A program made the translations under genes and the position numbers. From contig JASHVU010000396.1 of NCBI GenBank assembly GCA_030044455.1, positions 1 through 9,316 of the forward strand: DNA of 9,316 nucleotides, given 5' to 3'. The stretch comes from Acidobacteriaceae bacterium. GTDB taxonomy: Bacteria > Acidobacteriota > Terriglobia > Terriglobales > Acidobacteriaceae. Within the stretch, counting starts at the first letter, position 1, and every line of letters begins with the position of its first letter. Positions 6,954 to 9,316 of this stretch are shown here, one piece after another. Under the pieces are notes generated by a model that was not told the DNA's origin, did not search any database, and worked only from the letters and a program-made list of their open reading frames with translations.

Positions 6954-7505
6954 ATGGAGTTCAAAGTCATCGAGCTCGAGCGCGAACCGGTCGAATTTGA
7001 CCTGGAGCTCAAGCCCGGAGGAGTAGATCTGGGCGGCGAAGCCCAGCAGGTGGGTCCGCTCGGCGCCAAAGGGCGGGCTGAGGTGATCCACGAGCACCGC
7101 GGGCCCAAAGATATCGTGGCCGATATCCGGCTCAAAGGCAGCTTCCAGGGCAAATTTGAGGTGCCTTGCGCTCGCTGTGTCGAGCCGGTTGAAATTCCTC
7201 TGGCCGCAGACTTCGACCTGATCTTCCGCCCGCTCGGAGTGGATGGCGGTACCTCAGAACGGTCCATCTCGGCGCCGGAGACCGAAATCGGTTATTATCA
7301 AGAGGACAGTCTTCTCCTTGAAGATGTGCTGCGGGAGCAGGTGCTTTTGTCCCTGCCGGTCAGAACGCTATGCAAGGAAGACTGCAAGGGAATTTGCCCG
7401 CGCTGCGGCGCCAACCGCAACAACCAACCCTGCACATGCGATGAGGGTCCAAGCGACCCCAGGTGGGAGGCGTTGGGCGGTTTACGCAGCCGGATCAAGC
7501 CCTGA
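6954..7505 (+). CDS. yceD: YceD/DUF177 family protein, large-ribosomal-subunit-associated, zinc-ribbon version
   Basis: This 183-residue cytosolic protein belongs to DUF177 (YceD), a family almost always encoded just before rpmF. It has been linked to 23S rRNA/50S accumulation in bacteria and plastids. The N-terminal part is beta-rich (about 1-95) with the conserved CARC (C72-x2-C75) in a VPCARCVEPVE context. The acidic middle segment YYQEDSLLLEDVLREQVLLSLP (about 114-135) matches the family's second block. The C-terminus carries LCKEDCKGICPRCGANRN...CTC (C140, C144, C148, C151, C160, C162) and ends in DPRWEALGGL, the usual last motif. This Cys-rich tail is typical of Gram-positive-like members and absent from E. 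coli YceD; it likely binds zinc. The ribosome-binding site is weak (TTAGGCTCACC). The gene is the first of a conserved yceD-rpmF-plsX unit, 113 nt ahead of rpmF. Confidence 0.93.
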   Translation: MEFKVIELEREPVEFDLELKPGGVDLGGEAQQVGPLGAKGRAEVIHEHRGPKDIVADIRLKGSFQGKFEVPCARCVEPVEIPLAADFDLIFRPLGVDGGTSERSISAPETEIGYYQEDSLLLEDVLREQVLLSLPVRTLCKEDCKGICPRCGANRNNQPCTCDEGPSDPRWEALGGLRSRIKP

Positions 7506-7513
7506 AGAATCTT

Positions 7514-7564
7514 ACCCTTAAAAGGGTGCCCCATCCTAAGCGCGTCCTTTGCGTTTAGGATGGG
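7514..7564. repeat. Double inverted-repeat element in the yceD-rpmF gap
   Basis: A short inverted repeat, ACCCTT (7514-7519) / AAGGGT (7522-7527), is followed at once by a strong hairpin. In the hairpin, CCCATCCTAAGCGC (7530-7543) pairs with GCGTTTAGGATGGG (7551-7564) over 14 bp with one G-T pair and a 7-nt loop. No U-tract follows, so it is not a standard terminator. The flanks (AAGGGTGCCCCATCC ... GGATGGGTGGGAG) match the pattern of dispersed intergenic elements I recall from Acidobacteriaceae. The alternative is a leader structure controlling rpmF. Structure is seen directly; the repeat identity is from memory. Confidence 0.65.
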
Positions 7565-7618
7565 TGGGAGCTTAACTGGCCAGTGCCAGCCGTGAGTGAC
7601 CAGAAGAAGGAATTTGAA

Positions 7619-7807
7619 ATGCCGAATCCGAAAAGGCGCCACTCCGCGCGCCGAACCGCCAACCGCCGCGCCCACGACTTTCTGACCGCCACCGGACTCT
7701 CAGAATGCCCGAATTGCCACGAAAAAAAGCTTCCCCATCGCGCCTGCCCCAAGTGCGGCGAGTACAAGGGACGCGCTGTTCTGGACGTAAAAGAGGCCAC
7801 AAAGTAG
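7619..7807 (+). CDS. rpmF: 50S ribosomal protein L32 (bL32), zinc-binding Cys4 form
   Basis: This 62-residue basic protein starts MPNPKRRHSARRTANRRAHD, the classic L32 N-terminus that lies on 23S rRNA. The C-terminal half has CPNC (C27, C30) and CPKC (C40, C43), a complete four-cysteine zinc ribbon (the 'C+' form used when zinc is sufficient). The reading frame is open further upstream to an ATG at 7583. The ATG at 7619 is preferred because AGAAGAAGGAA (7602-7612) gives a well-spaced ribosome-binding site and the product then matches the family's usual start and length. It is 11 bp upstream of plsX, so the two are cotranscribed, as in many bacteria. Confidence 0.97.
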   Translation: MPNPKRRHSARRTANRRAHDFLTATGLSECPNCHEKKLPHRACPKCGEYKGRAVLDVKEATK

Positions 7808-7818
7808 ACTGAGCTCCC

Positions 7819-8874
7819 ATGCTCTACGACATCGCGCTCGACGCCGTCGGTTCCGACAACGCTCCTGAGCCTGAAATCCGGGGCGCCATCCTGGCTTGCC
7901 GCGCTCTGCCCGTACGGGTCCACCTGGTTGGCCCTGAGGCAGAACTGCGCGATCAGCTCGACGACATGCTCGAAAACGAAGAACAACCCATCGTCATCCA
8001 CCATGCCTCCGAACGGATCGGCATGGACGAAAAAGCCGCTCACGCCGTGCGCACCAAAAGAGACAGCTCGATGCGCGTGGGTCTGAAGCTGGTGCGGGAG
8101 AGCAAGGCCGCCGGATTTGTGACCGCAGGCAATACTGGGGCGGCCATGGCTACGGCCAAGATGGTGCTTGGCGCGCTGCCTGGTGTCGACCGGCCCGCGC
8201 TGGCCACTCCCATGCCGAGCGCAACCGGCCATCCCTGCGTTCTGCTTGATGTGGGCGCGAACGTGGACTGCAAGGCGCATAACCTTGAGCAATTCGCGAT
8301 CATGGGCGAGATGTACGCCCGCACCGTGCTCAAGATCGAAAATCCGCGCGTGGGGCTGCTTTCGATCGGTGAAGAAGAAACCAAGGGCAACGATCTTACC
8401 CGCGAAGCCTTTCCGCTTCTCAAGGCGCTGCCCATCCGGTTCATCGGCAACGTGGAGGGGCGCGACATTTTCTCGGGCCAGGCCGACGTGATTGTCTGCG
8501 ACGGCTTTGTAGGCAACGTGGCGCTCAAAACCAGCGAGGGCGTGGGCCGGTTTGTGCGCGACGTGCTGCGCGAGTCGCTTACCCGCACCGTCACTGCCCA
8601 GGTGGGCGCTCTGCTATCGCGTAAGGCGTTCAACGACTTTCGCCAGCGCCTCGATTACCGCGAGTACGGCGGGGCGCCGCTTTTGGGCGTGCGCGGAGTC
8701 TGCATCATCGGCCACGGTTCCTCGAATGACCGCGCCATCTTCAACGGAATTCGAGTAGCCTACGAGTTCGCCAAAGGCGGCACTACCGCGCGCATCGAAC
8801 AGGAGTTTGCCGGAAGAATGAAGCGAAATCACGCTACTTCTTCTCCCGATGGCCTGGATGCAACGATCCACTAG
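7819..8874 (+). CDS. plsX: Phosphate acyltransferase PlsX
   Basis: PlsX converts acyl-ACP and phosphate to acyl-phosphate, the donor used by PlsY to make lysophosphatidic acid. It is a peripheral cytosolic enzyme at the membrane. The 351-residue length is normal for the family. Its marks include the start DIALDAVGSDNAPEPEIRGA (4-23, usually DAMGGDNAP; here Val-Gly-Ser), FVTAGNTGAAMATA (100-113), and VLLDVGANVDCKAHNLEQFA (141-160). LLSIGEEETKGN (180-191), VCDGFVGNVALKTSEG (226-241) and YGGAPLLGVRG (283-293) are also conserved, as is IIGHGSSNDRAIFNGI near the C-terminus. The start follows rpmF by 11 bp with only a weak TGAG ribosome-binding site, which suggests coupled expression. Sharing an mRNA with L32 links phospholipid synthesis to ribosome production. 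No fab genes follow in this window; a Trm112-type gene does. Confidence 0.97.
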   Translation: MLYDIALDAVGSDNAPEPEIRGAILACRALPVRVHLVGPEAELRDQLDDMLENEEQPIVIHHASERIGMDEKAAHAVRTKRDSSMRVGLKLVRESKAAGFVTAGNTGAAMATAKMVLGALPGVDRPALATPMPSATGHPCVLLDVGANVDCKAHNLEQFAIMGEMYARTVLKIENPRVGLLSIGEEETKGNDLTREAFPLLKALPIRFIGNVEGRDIFSGQADVIVCDGFVGNVALKTSEGVGRFVRDVLRESLTRTVTAQVGALLSRKAFNDFRQRLDYREYGGAPLLGVRGVCIIGHGSSNDRAIFNGIRVAYEFAKGGTTARIEQEFAGRMKRNHATSSPDGLDATIH

Positions 8875-8881
8875 ACAGGGG

Positions 8882-8898
8882 TCAGAGATCAGAGATCA
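8882..8898 (+). repeat. Heptamer tandem repeat (TCAGAGA)
   Basis: TCAGAGA is repeated twice and followed by TCA, a period of 7 over 17 bp, in the 52-bp gap between plsX and the Trm112-type gene. It is too short to call functional; it may be replication slippage. Confidence 0.5.
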
Positions 8899-8926
8899 AT
8901 CGCCTTCCCGGGCTGTTGGTAGTTTG

Positions 8927-9127
8927 ATGGCGAACATTGAGCAAAATCAGTTTGATACCGCGTTGCTGAGCCGGCTGGCGTGTCCCGCCTGTCACTGCCA
9001 ACTGCGGCTCGGCCACGAAGACCTTGGCTGCACGAGATGCGGACGCGCTTACCCAATCATCGATGGCATTCCCGTGTTGATCGCCGAGCGGGCAACGCGC
9101 ACGCCATCTGGCAACCAAAACAACTGA
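8927..9127 (+). CDS. Trm112/UPF0434 family small zinc protein
   Basis: This 66-residue protein has the Trm112 fold signature: LLSRLACPACHCQLRL (residues 14-29), then LGCTRCGRAYPIIDGIPVLI. CPAC (C21, C24) and CTRC (C38, C41) form a zinc ribbon, and the AYPIxDGIPVLI block is the family's most conserved segment. Trm112 proteins activate S-adenosylmethionine-dependent methyltransferases as partner subunits. The bacterial members (YcaR-like) often have no proven partner. The frame is open upstream to an ATG at 8849 inside plsX, but family members are about 60 residues and conservation starts near LLSRLACP, so the ATG at 8927 is preferred. Its ribosome-binding site is weak (TTGGTAG). It follows plsX by 52 bp and is probably cotranscribed. 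No methyltransferase gene is visible beside it. Confidence 0.9.
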   Translation: MANIEQNQFDTALLSRLACPACHCQLRLGHEDLGCTRCGRAYPIIDGIPVLIAERATRTPSGNQNN

Positions 9128-9134
9128 AAACCTC

Positions 9135-9149
9135 TTCGCGAATCGCGAA
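9135..9149. promoter_or_regulatory. Palindrome TTCGCGAATCGCGAA upstream of the right-edge gene
   Basis: The arms TTCGCGA and TCGCGAA are perfect inverted repeats around a single A, 8 nt after the Trm112-type stop codon and about 100 nt before the next gene's start. A compact dyad like this in a gene-proximal gap could be an operator. No T-tract follows. The function is a guess. Confidence 0.35.
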
Positions 9150-9251
9150 TGTACCGATGAAACCAGGGCTCCGGACTGCTTCCGATCGTGCAGCCGAATC
9201 TGTGGGAATCGGACGGCGAAGCACGGGAATCCAATCCACTGGAGAACGTCG

Positions 9252-9316
9252 ATGAGGGCGATGCGGAAAGAAGAACTTCCTTTTGCAGGCAGTTCCTATC
9301 AATTTGCCGGAGTTGA
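9252..9316 (+). CDS. Probable cupin-domain protein, first 21 codons only (cut by window edge)
   Basis: From the ATG at 9252 the frame reads MRAMRKEELPFAGSSYQFAGV and is still open at the window end. Small single-domain cupins often begin with a similar 'relpF.gs...F.G' segment before the metal-binding HxH strand, which would lie beyond the edge. GGAGA at 9241-9245 with 6-nt spacing is the best ribosome-binding site in this part of the window and supports the start; a second ATG at 9261 lacks one. The call rests on a short N-terminal resemblance, so coding is likely but the family is tentative. Confidence 0.5.
   Translation, partial: MRAMRKEELPFAGSSYQFAGV

Noticed and set aside
7555..8292. 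A 245-codon minus-strand open frame across rpmF and plsX
   Set aside because: It is antisense to two textbook genes, with no family resemblance.

Overview
The window looks like chromosomal DNA from a GC-rich (about 60%) soil-type bacterium. My best guess is an acidobacterium of the Terriglobia/Acidobacteriaceae group. The grounds are the secreted AA12/sorbosone-type PQQ dehydrogenase, the yceD-rpmF-plsX block with Gram-positive-like zinc-ribbon versions of YceD and L32, and intergenic hairpin elements (GTGCCCCATCC...GGATGGGTGGGA; CGGGCG-TCCT-CGCCCG) that I recall as dispersed repeats in that group. The lineage is an inference from memory, not a search result. I see no insertion sequence, phage gene, CRISPR array, tRNA or rRNA.

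Positions 1-5843 carry four genes, all on the minus strand. In order of transcription they are a secreted PQQ-dependent sugar dehydrogenase (5843-4389), a NorM-type MATE efflux pump (4242-2848), a methyl-accepting chemotaxis protein (2767-1058), and the N-terminal 272 residues of a soluble NAD(P) transhydrogenase, SthA (818-1, cut by the window edge). The gaps are 146, 80 and 239 bp, so this is not a tight operon. The 80-bp gap before the chemoreceptor holds a near-consensus flagellar sigma-28 promoter (TCAA-N15-GCCGATAA), which sets that gene apart as its own motility-regulon unit.

Positions 5844-6188 are a 345-bp divergent intergenic region without a credible gene. It contains two inverted repeats and a stretch resembling a dispersed repeat.

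Positions 6189-9316 are on the plus strand. They hold an exported MsrA (methionine sulfoxide reductase A), then the conserved lipid/ribosome cluster yceD (DUF177) - rpmF (L32) - plsX, then a small Trm112/UPF0434 zinc protein. The first 21 codons of a probable cupin protein run off the right edge. A 14-bp hairpin element lies between yceD and rpmF.

Functionally this is mostly core metabolism and envelope physiology: redox balancing (SthA), periplasmic sugar oxidation, periplasmic protein repair, drug efflux, taxis, and coupling of ribosomal protein and phospholipid synthesis. I found no convincing novel multi-gene system. The points most worth a second look are the sigma-28 promoter, the cysteine pair in the chemoreceptor sensor domain, and the hairpin in the rpmF leader.
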